Of a stretch of DNA of 33,340 bases, positions 32,808 through 33,340 are shown one piece after another (position 1 is the stretch's first letter; every line of letters begins with the position of its first letter). This stretch comes from a bacterium. Lineage in GTDB: Bacteria; Margulisbacteria; Marinamargulisbacteria; UBA817; JABISL01. The position numbers and the translations under genes are program-made. The notes beneath the pieces were generated by a model. The model did not search any database, was not told the DNA's origin, and saw only the letters and a list, made by a program, of their open reading frames with translations. The stretch lies in NCBI GenBank assembly GCA_018700055.1, contig JABISL010000052.1:1-33340 (forward strand), read 5' to 3'.

Positions 32808-33340
<533 letters not shown>

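Overview
The window is a gene-dense stretch of bacterial chromosome, moderately AT-rich by eye, with short spacers and many overlapping genes. No gap without a gene exceeds 300 bases. I see no rRNA, tRNA, CRISPR array, transposase or phage gene. A lipobox lipoprotein, a sigma-54 activator, an ast operon and a trifunctional-type PutA suggest a Gram-negative-type heterotroph living on amino acids. The taxon cannot be fixed from this sequence; an uncultured, perhaps aquatic lineage is only a guess.

Layout. 1-393 (-): 3'-truncated small transaldolase / fructose-6-phosphate aldolase. 585-4126 (+): CLC-type chloride channel or exchanger, an arsenite methyltransferase with its four key cysteines, and a ureohydrolase (agmatinase-like). 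4081-7405 (-): rpmG, carboxyspermidine dehydrogenase, nspC and tlyA, with a clear sigma-70 promoter in front of rpmG. Together with the ureohydrolase this gives a plausible arginine/agmatine to putrescine to carboxyspermidine to spermidine route. 7482-8644 (+): purE and queH. 8776-9558 (+): disordered protein of unknown function. 9701-20296: an amino-acid catabolism island with putA plus a metallo-beta-lactamase-fold gene (-), a divergent M20 peptidase (+), and astC-astA-astD-astB (-). 20424-21692 (+): GH114-like lipoprotein with an FN3-like domain. 21689-23594 (-): a STAS anti-sigma-factor antagonist and an NtrC-type sigma-54 activator. 23634-25808 (+): a small protein, a DUF420 membrane protein and unknown proteins. 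25817-26568: a zinc-ribbon protein (-) and a membrane-anchored cytochrome c (+). 26558-30284 (-): gcvP and an unknown protein. 30472-32766 (-): a TetA-like MFS exporter and a two-TM potassium channel with an RCK domain. 32811-end (+): 5' part of gdhA.

How it works together. Arginine (ast pathway) and proline (PutA) both drain to glutamate, which GdhA can deaminate; GcvP handles glycine. The ast operon has no astE, but an M20 enzyme that resembles N-acylglutamate hydrolases sits exactly where astE would be, on the opposite strand. It shares its divergent promoter region with putA, and that region holds a perfect 7+1+7 palindrome. This M20 gene is the best candidate for a replacement succinylglutamate desuccinylase.

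The most striking regulatory site is between the sigma-54 activator and the STAS gene. It contains an inverted repeat suited to an upstream activator site, a textbook -24/-12 promoter (GG-N10-GC), and then a strong intrinsic terminator just before the STAS ribosome-binding site. This looks like a sigma-54-driven, possibly attenuated, partner-switch switch.
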